Assembly: GCF_016808095.1 (NCBI RefSeq)
Contig: NC_068971.1
Span: 34,333,631 to 34,397,630, forward strand
Direction: 5' to 3'
From: Vigna angularis
Lineage: Eukaryota > Streptophyta > Magnoliopsida > Fabales > Fabaceae
DNA: 64,000 bases
Position numbers and translations under genes: made by a program. Within the stretch, counting starts at the first letter, position 1. Each line of letters begins with the position of its first letter. The notes below the pieces were generated by a model. The model was given only the letters and a program-made list of their open reading frames with translations. It was not told the DNA's origin and ran no database searches. Shown piece by piece: positions 12,712 through 22,933 of this stretch.

Positions 12712-14896
12712 CACTAGTATTGTCAAGGGAAACGACAACAGTTATTTTCGCCCATAGACAGCGGTTTCTAAGCCGAGACATATACAGACGAGACAAAAAG
12801 GGATACACTTTTTGTCTCGGTTGAGAACCGAGGCAAAAAAGGGTAGGATTTTGCCTCAGTTCACAGGTAACTGAAGCAGTAGGGTTTTTCCTTTATTTTA
12901 TTTTTTTTTCAAAGGACTTTTCCTTCTGAACCGAAGTAGTATCTCGAACTCTACTATCTCAGTTGGAACCTGAATCGAGGCAGTAGAGTTTTTTTAATTT
13001 TTATTTTTTGCTTTAACGCTAGCCTTTCTACCTCGGTTATGACATGAACCGATGTCATAGAGGGCTTTAAGACATATATATTTAAATTTATATGTATTAA
13101 TAAATTATGAAAAAGTTATTACTCTTATTAAACTATCCAACCGGACAATTCAAGATTTAATACTTGTAAATTAATATTATCATCTCCTCTCTATTCATTT
13201 TTAAAAAGTACATTTGTTCAAAAAAAATTGGATATAGTAAATAATTTTGGTATTGAATCTCAAACGGAAAACTAAGGCTAATTCAAAACAACAATATATT
13301 CAATCAAACAAATAATTACATATGCAACCTACAATATATTCAAGCAACCAATAATTACATAATCATATTAAAAGGAAAATTTTAAGAATATAAACCTAGG
13401 AGCGTGAAAACCAGTCAACTATAGAGAATATCTGCTTTTGCAAAGTCAGTCAACTATACAATATCTGAACAAAAACAAATAACACAATAATTACTATATA
13501 TCATGATTCCTAAAGTTTATTTCATCATCAAATTAACCAATTTAATACAAACAATTCAAATTTACATTCCCCTAATTTATATATCTCTAATTAAATCTCC
13601 TCCATTTAATTTAATCATCAACTTTTTATCATCATTGTATATATTCAAAATCACTTTTTATTTTTTTTTATATTTTTACCTACAATGTGACAATTTTGAA
13701 GTTTAACTTATTCAAATACATTGTTTCCCACTTCCCCAACACACAAACTACTTCACTAACTCATTTTATCTATTAGTAATTTTGGCTAAGGCTATGCTTG
13801 GATTAATAATAGCATATCAAATAACATTCATTACATTATATACAAGGTATGTATGAATATGATGCATTGTGTACCATTATGCAGTTTCCATACTTTATAT
13901 TAAATAAAATAAAAAAGAATAGAGACAGTAAAGAACTTGGGAGCGTGGCAGCACAAACGGCCGACAACGCCAACAAAGCTCGCAAGACAGAAAATGGAGG
14001 CAGTCGCGACAAAAATGGAAGCAGCAACGAACGACAAAAATGGAACAATGTATGGCGATATCGAACTACCAAACTACGAGACAAATGGAGGCTGAGGTAG
14101 CAGCGAGAGACTTTCGACCAACGACGACAAAAATGACGATGGCAGTACCAATGCGCGAAAGGGAGGAGGAACAAAAATGACGTCACCAATGGCAGACAAA
14201 GCGCGAGCAATGGAGGCCACGAAAAAAACCTTGCACGAGCGAGAGCGAGAGCAATGAAGGAAGAAGAGTGCGACAACAATGGAGGAAGTTCTACGCGAGA
14301 GCAATGGGTGAGGAAGAAGAAAATGAACAATAAGTTAAATTTTTTAACGCTCTGGGAGCAATAGAAAGCAATACTACCTTGGTTCTTCCCTTAACCGAGG
14401 CAATAGACCACTATATGCCTCGGTTAACAAAGAAACCGATGCCTATACTCCTAAAAAAACATGAAATGACATTTTTGAAGTTATATTCAACTTATACGCC
14501 TCGGTTCGCGGTTAAACCGAGACATAAACATATTTTCACACCGGTTCTAAGTGAACCAAAGCCATAAGCGTTGAAAAAAGGAATTAGAACGTTCAAAAAT
14601 CACATCTTCCAGTGCTAGACAGGACATACTGCCTCGGTTCTCTGAGGAACCAAAGCAGTAGGTCAGGTTTGAAAAGTTGAAAAGTCTGTTGTGCAGAGGG
14701 GCAGGTGGAATTGCAGAGTGTTAGGCCTCGATTGTCATTTTAACCGAGGTAATATAACTTTTATGATTCAGTTCCCTTTAAATCGAGACATATAAGTTCG
14801 ACTAAACTATAAAAAGTTCACCGTGTTTTGATAGGCTTTGGTTTCTCCTAAACCGAAACCTATTGCACGAGTTTAAATAACATTTTTTTACTAGTG
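12712..14896. mobile_element. Non-autonomous CACTA transposon (copy 1)
   Basis: The 2185-bp element begins CACTAGTA at 12712 and ends with the inverse at 14896, flanked by a 3-bp TTT on each side, as expected of the CACTA (En/Spm) superfamily. Both ends carry dense subterminal inverted repeats built on GCCTCGGTT / AACCGAGGC, often as near-perfect hairpins (around 12812-12840 and 14390-14560). No transposase frame is present, so it would need a transposase in trans. The centre (about 13920-14320) is rich in purine/GA words; its open frames are low-complexity and not credible genes. Copy 2 at 17181-19638 is a close sibling sharing the subterminal sequence. Confidence 0.85.
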
Positions 14897-15199
14897 TTTA
14901 ATTTTACAAACTAATTTTAATTTATAAAATGTATATGAATATGTGAGATGAAACTAAAGTATGGTATTTGCATGGGCGATTCTTCTTCCAATGTCATGAT
15001 ATTATTAAAACTAAAGCTTATAGTTTTGCTTACTAAGCCTTTTTTTTAAGCAAGTTATGCTGTTAACTACACCCTACTTCATAAATGTATTAAAAAATTC
15101 ATGAGAAGTGACAGAATAAATAACTATCAACCAATGCAAGCAAAACATGATAATAAATTATCCTTCATTTCTTATAACTTTATCACGTTAAAGGAAAAC

Positions 15200-15205
15200 A
15201 TATAT

Positions 15206-15247
<42 letters not shown>
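15200..15247. repeat. (TA)n microsatellite
   Basis: About 47 bp of alternating T and A with one phase slip (TAATAT) near 15215. Confidence 0.9.
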
Positions 15248-15250
<3 letters not shown>

Positions 15251-16910
15251 TATATATATAATCAATTAAATTCAGGTTGCATTATACACACCATTAAAGA
15301 TGACATTTTCCCTATCAACTCCCTGTTAAATCTTTAAAAAGGCTCCACCTTAAACAGAATCAAATTTGTTAGATTATGCAGAAACCTTCACATGATGGTT
15401 GTCATTCTGCAACAGTAAGAGAAATGTTCTGGATTAAACTTTAATTTGCAATAAGAATCTGATAGAGACGCAGAGTTTGGTCCACCATCACGAGTTTGGT
15501 GCCGACAAAGACCATCTTTCGATGCATGCAATAGGTTCTTATTTACACATGGAATTCAAGTTGGAAAGAAAAAAAGAAATAAAGAAATGAGTAAGATTAA
15601 TAAAATATATGAAGAAAACTGTACTATTAAACTAATAAAACTATACAGTAAATATTAAAGTATAATACAAATTTTAGAATAATATAGAAAATTTAAAGAA
15701 AGAAGTATTAAAATGTAGTAAAAGTTTTAGAATACTGTAGAAAAACCTAAAATAAGAAGAAGAAAAATCAAAAACATTTTACATAGAAAAAAATTTAAGA
15801 TATTTTATATAAGTTGCGGTTAACAAATTCTAGAATAATCTATAAGTCTATAAATTTTCATGTACTTTACCATTTGAAGCAAGAAAAGATCTACTACAAT
15901 TAAGACAACTACAAAATACACTTTTTTCAACTACTACTATCACATTTTACTATCTCTACATTTTTTCTACCCCCATCAACTATTCATTTCATAACCTCAA
16001 AGTACTAAGAGTGGTACAAGAGCTATGTTAGACCAAGAAGTTAACTTCTGAGGAGTTGGTAGTCTTTCGATGTGAAGTCTAACTTTCGTCTACTTCGTAG
16101 GGTCCAAAGCTTTTTCTTATAACCTTATACGAAACTTGAGCTTGTATGTTTTGACAGAGTAACTGACTTCAAGGAAACATTCCTAAAATGTTCTTCTTCT
16201 CTCACAATGTCTTTTTCTTTGGTGTCATGATTCTGATAATATATTTTTGCTTTATTGATCTGCACGGATATCAAGAACAAATTATACAAGCATCGAAAGT
16301 ACTTTCATACAATGCATTAATTGTTTTGAATGTTGATAAACGTTAACTAGTGTAGTGTGGTCAAAATTTTTTATTATTTCTCATTTCATCAATAAATGCA
16401 TCGTTTGGAAAGATGAATATATATTCCTCAGATGATATAAACATAAGATGTTTTCTCAAGGCTAAAGTGTTTGGTGATTACTTATTAGATAATATTTTTT
16501 ATAGAAGGTTTTGCTTGATTTAACATTGTTTTGAATGAAACATCTCTTTTTATCTTTAGTGTTATATAAGATATATACTTTTGTTTTCATAAGAAGTTTG
16601 CTTATTTTTCTTATATAGTCTATTGAGAGTTATCAATGAGAGACATTTTTTCTTAAACACTGTTTATGATTTTCTAATTCGTTTAAACAGTTTGATCTTG
16701 AAGGCATTACTTCAAGTCTTGCCTTTAGACGTTATAAAGTGCTTCTTCAGTAGACGCTACTGTTTTACACATTTTTCCTTCATAGTAATATTTCATTTAA
16801 TGTTGTCTGTTTGAACTTCAAAACCTAAGTTGCATAGACATTCTACTCTCTGGATGATTTTTGTCTTAACATACACAAGCACGTAAACAAAGGACCTCAC
16901 AAAATGCGAC

Positions 16911-17013
16911 TAGTAATCGATTACACTTACATTGTAATCGATTACACAATGACATTGCTAATTGATTACACGAACTGTGTAATCAATACAAAATGTTTTT
17001 GGTAATCGATTAC
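16911..17013. repeat. Clustered palindrome TGTAATCGATTACA
   Basis: The 14-bp palindrome TGTAATCGATTACA or a close variant (TAATTGATTACA, GTGTAATCAATACA) occurs about five times in 100 bp. The self-complementary core AATCGATT makes each copy a potential cruciform or dimer-protein site. The motif is also seen in legume repetitive DNA; no function is assigned. Confidence 0.6.
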
Positions 17014-17699
17014 ATATATTTTGATATGGACATATTTTACTTCAAGGCAGATTAATTAGGCTCATCTAATCAGACATCGAATGAAAAAAGCGTTACGGAA
17101 CAATGTTCATACCATATCCCTAACTCATTACCATATTTATGGAGTACTTTGAAGTTCCTCTTGATGATGAGCCTTATGTACACTAGTGCAGTTAAGGGGA
17201 ATAACAACGATTATTTTCGCACATAGACAACGATTCTAGAATTGAGACATATACAGGCGAGGCAAAAAGTCTACCCCTTTTTGCCTTAGTTGGGACCGAG
17301 GCAAAAGGAATAGACTTTTTGCCTCGGTTCAAAGATAACCGAAGCCGTAAGATTTTTTATTTTTTTTAAAAGGACTTTTCGCCTCGATTCTCTTTGAACC
17401 GAGGCAATATCCAGTTGAAATCCAAACAAATCGAGGCACTCTGCCACTGTCACTCCCACTGTTCAACACCCTACAATGTCCATCCCTGTCTGTTGCTACT
17501 TATCCTTACTTTAGTATTACTAACCCAACTAGGCACCACAATTACAAAGGATGGACCAGGTCATCAATGTCCCACTAGTCTAGCTCCTGTTCTTGCTTTT
17601 TGCCATGGCTCTTGGTGCTGAAATAATCAAATTCAAACAACGTTTTTCAGAATCTCTATCTAAATCAATTAATTAAATACAAGGTTTTTAAATAGCACT

Positions 17700-17790
17700 T
17701 TTACTTACCAAGACCAAGACCAATAGCCTCCTTTCCTTTCATGATGCGTAAACGCTTGCATGATTCAACAAACATCCTGGTTGACATGAA
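17700..17790 (-). pseudogene. Captured exon fragment, unidentified
   Basis: On the minus strand an open stretch reads ...FVESCKRLRIMKGKEAIGLG and ends at a good splice donor (GGTAAGTAAAAG). It looks like a genuine plant exon carried inside the CACTA element, but I do not recognise the parent gene. Confidence 0.45.
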
Positions 17791-18117
17791 CAAAATCCAT
17801 CTTTAGCCTATGTTGTCTATATGTTCAACCACATTTCATATTCATTCTGTTTATTTATTAATTTTCTAAGATTTTATACCAAAATGACTTCTTTAATTAT
17901 CATCAAAGTACACATTCAATAGGTGCATAATTAATGAGGATATAATATACAAGCAATTATTCTGATGCAAGAAAGTTAGTTTTCTGTATAGAGTCTTCTT
18001 TAGAGTTACTATACAAACCTTATCCGTAAGTCCCCAACAAACCCCATTTCACTCTGCCACTGTCACTCCTACTGCAACATGTTCATCTTCAACCCTTCCA
18101 AACACACCATAGCTAAA

Positions 18118-18500
18118 CCATCTTCAAGTCTGAGTATCTCGTTTCTCTTTTCTTTGCAGCTTCACAAAGTACTGTTTTCACAAGTTTCTTTGTCACTCCC
18201 TGTATCACAATAATTTGTTCAATACATTTTTATACTAAAGATGACAGTTATATATGCAAAGGAAACTTAAGTAAATTAGAATCCTACATTGCATGGACAA
18301 CTTTGGACAATATCAACTGCTTCTTGACTGCTCAGATGCTCCCATAACCCATTTGATGCAAATATGAGAAACTAATAGAACACAATTTCTGTACCAGTAT
18401 TGTTGGTTCAACTTTAAGGATTGGATGCTCGAAGGGTTGCGGGAGTCCAAATTTTGACAATAATGGTGCTCTATTAACCCCAAACCCCATTAATGTCGGT
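18118..18500 (-). pseudogene. Captured fragment of a PP2C protein phosphatase gene
   Basis: The minus strand reads [20 protein letters not shown] and continues [10 protein letters not shown], then after a frameshift [20 protein letters not shown]. After intervening intron-like sequence (about 18200-18290) it reads LVKTVLCEAAKKRETRYSDL. These blocks match, in order, the metal-binding and C-terminal region of clade D plant PP2Cs. The metal-ligand Asp of FASDGLWE is Asn here. The frameshift and the missing N-terminal half mean no phosphatase is made. Retained intron-like DNA argues for capture at the DNA level, not through an mRNA. Confidence 0.8.
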
Positions 18501-18789
18501 GCCAAGGAGGTCAGGCAACCGGCGGCGCGGTGTGCTTTAAGGAGAAGAACCCATGCGAGACCTTCCATCGACCAATTTGGGTTCTCTATCTTCACCAGCA
18601 CAAGGGTTCCCCTGTGGGTGTCCTTCACCCCCAATTGAACAACGGTGGTGCCATTTTCTTCTCTGATCTCACCAATCGAAATGAGGGTGTAGCCGTGGTA
18701 CACTCCTACGAGTTTGATCTCGTTGTCAAGAACCGAAATGAGGGTGAGAAATGATAACGGTGACAGACGCGTAGAGGAAGAAAGCAGAG

Positions 18790-19400
18790 GGAGGCGTCGA
18801 CCGTGATGTCGATGCTATGAACGCCGAGGACGCTGAATGTCGTACCGCGCTCCTCTTCGTAGCCGCACTTGGCTTGGAACTGTGCGTGAAGCTGCTGGTG
18901 AAAGTCGGCGCGAACCTAGACCATCGCGACCGCAACGGCGATCTTGCTATGCTGCACATGGCGGCTAGGTACGTGCGGCCTGGTGTTGCGAAGGTGTTGC
19001 TGGATCTGTGCGCGGATCGTGAGGTGGTGGATGAGCATGGAAGAACGACGTTGGATCTGACGCAGGAGATTCTGAAGGCGAAGCCGAAGGGAAATCCGTT
19101 TCAGTTCCGGCGCAAGATTGGGCTTGAGGGAGTGGTTAGGGTTTTGGAAGGGGCTGTGTTCGAGTACGCGGAGGTGGAGGAGATTCTTGAACAGAGAGAG
19201 AAGGAAGAGAATTTGGAGTCACGAAGGTGGAGGAGATTCTTGAACGGAGAGGGAAGGGAGAGAATTTGGAGTCGCGAAGGTGGAGGAGATTCTTGAACAG
19301 AGAGGGAAGGGAGAGAATTTGGAGTAACTTGTGCAGTGGAAGGACGGTGGTGCGAATGAGTGGGTGACGACCATGGTTGTGGAGGAGGATCTTGTGAAAA
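18790..19400 (+). pseudogene. CAO: Captured fragment of cpSRP43 (chloroplast SRP 43 kDa, CAO)
   Basis: The plus strand reads [20 protein letters not shown], then ankyrin-repeat phrases ([33 protein letters not shown]), the linker [18 protein letters not shown] and the chromodomain start [13 protein letters not shown]. The rest of that chromodomain (LVQWKDGGANEWV) appears at 19328-19366 after a TAA and three 53-bp tandem copies. This order, ankyrin repeats then chromodomain, is specific to cpSRP43, which delivers light-harvesting proteins to Alb3 in thylakoids. The stop codon and the frame-shifting 53-bp repeats show a dead fragment. A transcribed fragment could still give small RNAs against the parent gene. 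Confidence 0.85.
19168..19325 (+). repeat. 53-bp tandem triplication inside the cpSRP43 fragment
   Basis: The block GGTGGAGGAGATTCTTGAAC with its surroundings recurs at 19173, 19226 and 19279, a period of 53 bp. As 53 is not a multiple of three, each copy shifts the reading frame, so the expansion followed or caused loss of coding function. Confidence 0.85.
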
Positions 19401-19641
19401 GTTGTCAGGTTTCTGCCTCGGTTTGTGAGAGAACTGAGACAATAGAACTGAGTCAGCAACGTTTTCTACCTCGGTCTCCTGAGTAATCGAGGCAGTATTT
19501 TTCCTTGAACAACGGTTGTCTTAAAACTGAGACATAATATCTTAAAATTTACAGCTTTGCCACCGCATTTTAATACGCTTCGGTTTTTCGAAAACCAAAG
19601 CGTAATGGGCGATTTAAAATACCGATTTTGCACTAGTGGTA

Positions 19642-21250
19642 CCACTTAAGAAATCTTTCAAAATTGGTGTTGAAGTTATCTGTTCGTTTGATTTTGTTAA
19701 AAGTGTAGATGGACAATGGTTTCACAAATGAGATGATGCTCAACCAATTCATAATGACCTCTCACCATCTCCACCCTAACAATATACTTCTTCTGTTATG
19801 TTGACAAAAAATTATGATTGAAATCTATAATCTTCGACCATTTGTTTGGAACAGATTTGATAACATGGTTGCTCAAGTTACACACTTCAAAAAAGACATG
19901 GATTATCTACACCATCACTTGGACCATCAGGTCCTCTTAAATTTGATTGTATTATGTTTTTATTTTATGATTAAATTTTTTTACTGACTTATGAAATAAT
20001 AAAGTACGTTCTATTTTAGTCAATAAATTTGTTCACTTTTGTTGGTGTTATTTTGTTCTCTCGTCTATTTAAAACTTATGTCAATTATAACCTAATTATG
20101 CATTTAGATATCTTATAATGTAGTAGGATATAAACCACAAATCACAATATCAATAATTGCATAAACTCTTCACAATATCGATTACAACATTATTATAACA
20201 TATTATAATGACATGTACTTCAAATTACATTCATTAATAATCAATTACAATAAATATATAATCAATTATAAAAAAAATTGTATATCCCTATATATTTTAA
20301 CATTATGGAATCAATTATAACTTTTTATAATTAATTACACACATGCTTAAAAAAAACATTAGAAAGTATACAGCTTCACCTTTTTACATTGGTCAAAATT
20401 AAAGTCGTATATGCTAACACCTCTTTTTTACATTACTTTCTGAATTAAATTTTTTTTCCTACTTCAATGATAAGAGAATCAAATTTTCCTAAATCCAGAA
20501 AAAAATCTATATAATAACTTCCATATGTAAGTGTACTTGAAATATTTCTCTTTTTCTTTTATGTAAAACGCATAAAGGGTTTTGCTTTTGTCAGCGAATC
20601 TATACGACAAAAATATGTTTCTGGTAGCCAAGTGTACAGTTCATTGACATGACTAAAGGTAATCTCATTACATAAAAAAATATTTAAGCCACACAAAAAG
20701 GATGAAACTCATTTTTGCAGTTTTATCAATTTAAAATACCATATCTTCTGGATAACAATATTAAATATTGTGATAAGTTATTTCAATAATTGCGCTATTT
20801 AAATAAGGAGAGGCATTTAATGTTTTCTTATGATTTTTTCTTTCTAAATCAGTTTAGCTTAAAATAAGAAAAGATTCAACATAAAAATAATTAAAAATTT
20901 TAAAGAACTAAAATTGAAAAACAAAACTAAAAAAAAAAACACACAACTAGTTTGTATTATATCATTTGAGACTTGAAAGAATTTTAACACGAAGGCAGTT
21001 ATTGATAGCATATTATAATTGTAAATTTATTTTTAAAAAAGGTGGTAAATAAAATAAATTTCTCGTTTTTAAGGAAAATAAAAAGTGAATGATAGAGTTA
21101 ATGTTATAAGATATACATATAAATGAAGAATTAAATAAGAGAAAATAAATCGGCCCACGGAATTGAAATTGAACCTGCGTAATTTCGTTTTCAAAGTTTC
21201 AATAATTTAAGAGTGAGTCAATTCAAATCAAGCATCGTGTCTTACAAGCA
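19642..21250. other. AT-rich spacer upstream of the first BAHD gene
   Basis: No gene is supported. A/T-rich words dominate, including several ATAATCAATTATAA-like phrases at 20180-20340 that resemble decayed forms of the palindrome cluster at 16.9 kb. Confidence 0.45.
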
Positions 21251-21252
21251 CA

Positions 21253-21343
21253 TGACGTCTCTGCGCACGTATATAGCATGACACGTCAAAGCAGACCACA
21301 CAACCTATGGAAGCATCAAATTGAGGCATCAAAGGTAATATAA
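21253..21343 (+). promoter_or_regulatory. Probable core promoter of BAHD gene 1
   Basis: Within 130 bp of the ATG lie three ACGT-core bZIP-type sites (TGACGTC at 21253, GCACGT at 21265, ACACGTC at 21281), a TATATAG at 21270 and a second TATA-like AATATAAGG near 21337. The first TATA leaves a typical leader of about 80 nt; the second would leave very little. The choice is inferred from position. Confidence 0.5.
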
Positions 21344-21379
21344 GGCCACCTTTCCAAACAAAAGAACGAAACGCACAGA

Positions 21380-22729
21380 ATGGTGAGCATTCAATCTCGA
21401 TACACTGTCTTTCCCTCAGAAACCACCCCCAACGAAACCCTCTTCTCCCTGTGCGAGCAAATCAAGCTTCGCACTCATGCGCCACTCCTTTACGTGTTCA
21501 AGCCACACCCTCGTCACGATGCATCAACTTTTGTCAACGCTCTTAGGCACTCTCTAAGCCAGGCCTTGACAATCTATTACCCAGTTGCGGGTAGGTTGCG
21601 TTGGATCCATGGGGGGCGATGGGAGCTTCACTGCAATGCCAAGGGTGCCCAACTCCTGGAAGCCATTTGCAAAGATGTGACTTTGGATGATTTGGATGAT
21701 TTTGTGCCTACCCATTTGGTGTCACAGCTCATACCAAACATTGATTATGACGTTCCCATTGAGGACACGCCGTTGTTGGTTGCGCAGCTTACGAGGTTCC
21801 CCTGTGGTGGCGTTACCATTGGGGTGGCCTTGTGTAGAGGGGCCATCGACGGAATCGCAACCATGCGGTTCATGAACACGTGGGCCAAGTTGGCTCGGGG
21901 AGAGAACATGGAAACGGCACCGTGCCATGATCGAAATGTTTTGAATTCGTACAAGGCTCATTCGGGGTTGCACGATCATTCGGAGTTTCACCCTCCTCCT
22001 CCTTGGTTAGGTCCATTGGGGAAAGACAGCAAGGTGGCGGTTGCAATAGTGAAGCTGACGGGTGAACAAGTGAAGAAGCTGAAGCACAAGGGGAATTCTG
22101 GATCTAGTTCACAACGTTATTCAACGTTTGAGGTTATTTCAGGGCACTTGTGGAGGTGTGTGAGTAAAGCACGTTATGCAGGGAAAAGGGAGCAACCTAC
22201 GAGGTTGAGCACTTTGGTTAATTGTAGGCACCGAATGAAGCCACCTCTTCCAGAAGATTACGCAGGGAACACAGCATTTCCTACAGTGACAACAAGCTCT
22301 TTTGGTGAAATGATGCAGAGGCCATTGAGTTATGCGGTCGGGAACGTGAGGGCGGCGCTTGAAAGAGTGACGGGGGAGTTTGTGGAGTCTGCACTTGATC
22401 ACATAGATAGGGAAAAAGACATGAATTTGATTAGGTATAACTTTCACTACCCTGCCCCAAGTGTTCATAAGGGAGCATACAAGGGGAACCCGAATCTTTT
22501 TGTTGTGAGTTGGATGAATTTCTCTTTCAAGGATGCAGATTTTGGATGGGGACAACCCGTGTATTTTGGCCCTGGGTACATGGATTCTGAAGGAAAAGCA
22601 TTTCTTTTGAATGACGCTAATGGGGATGGAATCATTGTGGCCATTTCCCTCGAAGCATCTCACATGGATGCTTTCAAGAGGATTTTTTATCGTGATATCG
22701 AGCAGGAATCTCTCATTTCCAAACTTTGA
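21380..22729 (+). CDS. BAHD acyltransferase-like protein lacking the catalytic His (spermidine hydroxycinnamoyl transferase-like)
   Basis: Intronless, 449 aa, normal BAHD length. It resembles spermidine/shikimate hydroxycinnamoyl transferases: the N-terminal MVSIQSRYTVFPSE, YYPVAGRL, the phrase PLLVAQLTRFPCGG and the C-terminal channel motif DFGWG (387-391) are all present. The family transfers acyl groups from CoA thioesters to amines or alcohols in the cytosol, using the His of HXXXD as general base. Here that site reads CRGAID: Arg153 replaces His and Asp157 is kept. Loss of the base predicts little or no classical activity, yet the frame is intact and the other motifs are clean, so a changed function is possible. 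The paralog at 32331-33695 shows the same change. The start is the first ATG, matching family N-termini. Confidence 0.92.
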   Translation: MVSIQSRYTVFPSETTPNETLFSLCEQIKLRTHAPLLYVFKPHPRHDASTFVNALRHSLSQALTIYYPVAGRLRWIHGGRWELHCNAKGAQLLEAICKDVTLDDLDDFVPTHLVSQLIPNIDYDVPIEDTPLLVAQLTRFPCGGVTIGVALCRGAIDGIATMRFMNTWAKLARGENMETAPCHDRNVLNSYKAHSGLHDHSEFHPPPPWLGPLGKDSKVAVAIVKLTGEQVKKLKHKGNSGSSSQRYSTFEVISGHLWRCVSKARYAGKREQPTRLSTLVNCRHRMKPPLPEDYAGNTAFPTVTTSSFGEMMQRPLSYAVGNVRAALERVTGEFVESALDHIDREKDMNLIRYNFHYPAPSVHKGAYKGNPNLFVVSWMNFSFKDADFGWGQPVYFGPGYMDSEGKAFLLNDANGDGIIVAISLEASHMDAFKRIFYRDIEQESLISKL

Positions 22730-22870
22730 CGTGTTTCAAGGGCCTCCTTGGACTTTGTTGATTTTTCAAACATGGTAGTAATGCCATTTTCTATAAAAAT
22801 ATATCTTTAATGATATTTTTCTGAGTTTCTGTTCTTCTAACTGAAACATTGTTGTTTTCATGGTTGTTTG

Positions 22871-22933
22871 GCATCTCGTGTGGATGCTTTCGAGAAATTA
22901 TTTTATGACGATATCTCCAATTTCCAAAATGAA
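22871..22933 (+). pseudogene. Relic of a third BAHD C-terminus
   Basis: About 140 bp after the BAHD gene 1 stop, the plus strand reads ASRVDAFEKLFYDDISNFQN. This closely matches the last residues of gene 1 (ASHMDAFKRIFYRDIEQE) and gene 2 (RSYVDALKKLFFEDIEKH). No upstream BAHD sequence accompanies it, so it is the tail of a lost copy or an unequal-crossover scar. Confidence 0.7.

Larger units (their letters stand above)
14897..17177. other. AT-rich spacer between the two CACTA elements
   Basis: No gene is supported. It contains the (TA)n tract at 15200-15247 and the TGTAATCGATTACA cluster at 16911-17013, both listed separately. Confidence 0.5.
17181..19638. mobile_element. Gene-capturing CACTA transposon (copy 2)
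   Basis: The 2458-bp element starts CACTAGTGCA at 17181 and ends TGCACTAGTG at 19638, a perfect 10-bp terminal inverted repeat. The flanking triplet GTA (17178-17180 and 19639-19641) is the 3-bp target duplication. The subterminal zones are full of GCCTCGGTT/AACCGAGGC repeats shared with copy 1. Between them lie host-gene pieces: an unidentified exon with a splice donor (17700-17790, minus), a PP2C phosphatase segment with intron (18118-18500, minus) and a cpSRP43 segment (18790-19400, plus). No transposase is encoded, so this is a non-autonomous, Pack-type CACTA element. Confidence 0.9.

Noticed and set aside
13836..14330. Minus-strand open frame of 164 codons in CACTA copy 1
   Set aside because: Leu/Ser/Phe/Arg-rich low-complexity translation of a GA-repeat region inside a transposon; no domain, and the opposite strand is equally open.
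18530..18754. Possible small gene between the PP2C and cpSRP43 fragments
   Set aside because: Open on both strands but without a recognisable domain; better seen as unassigned CACTA cargo or filler.
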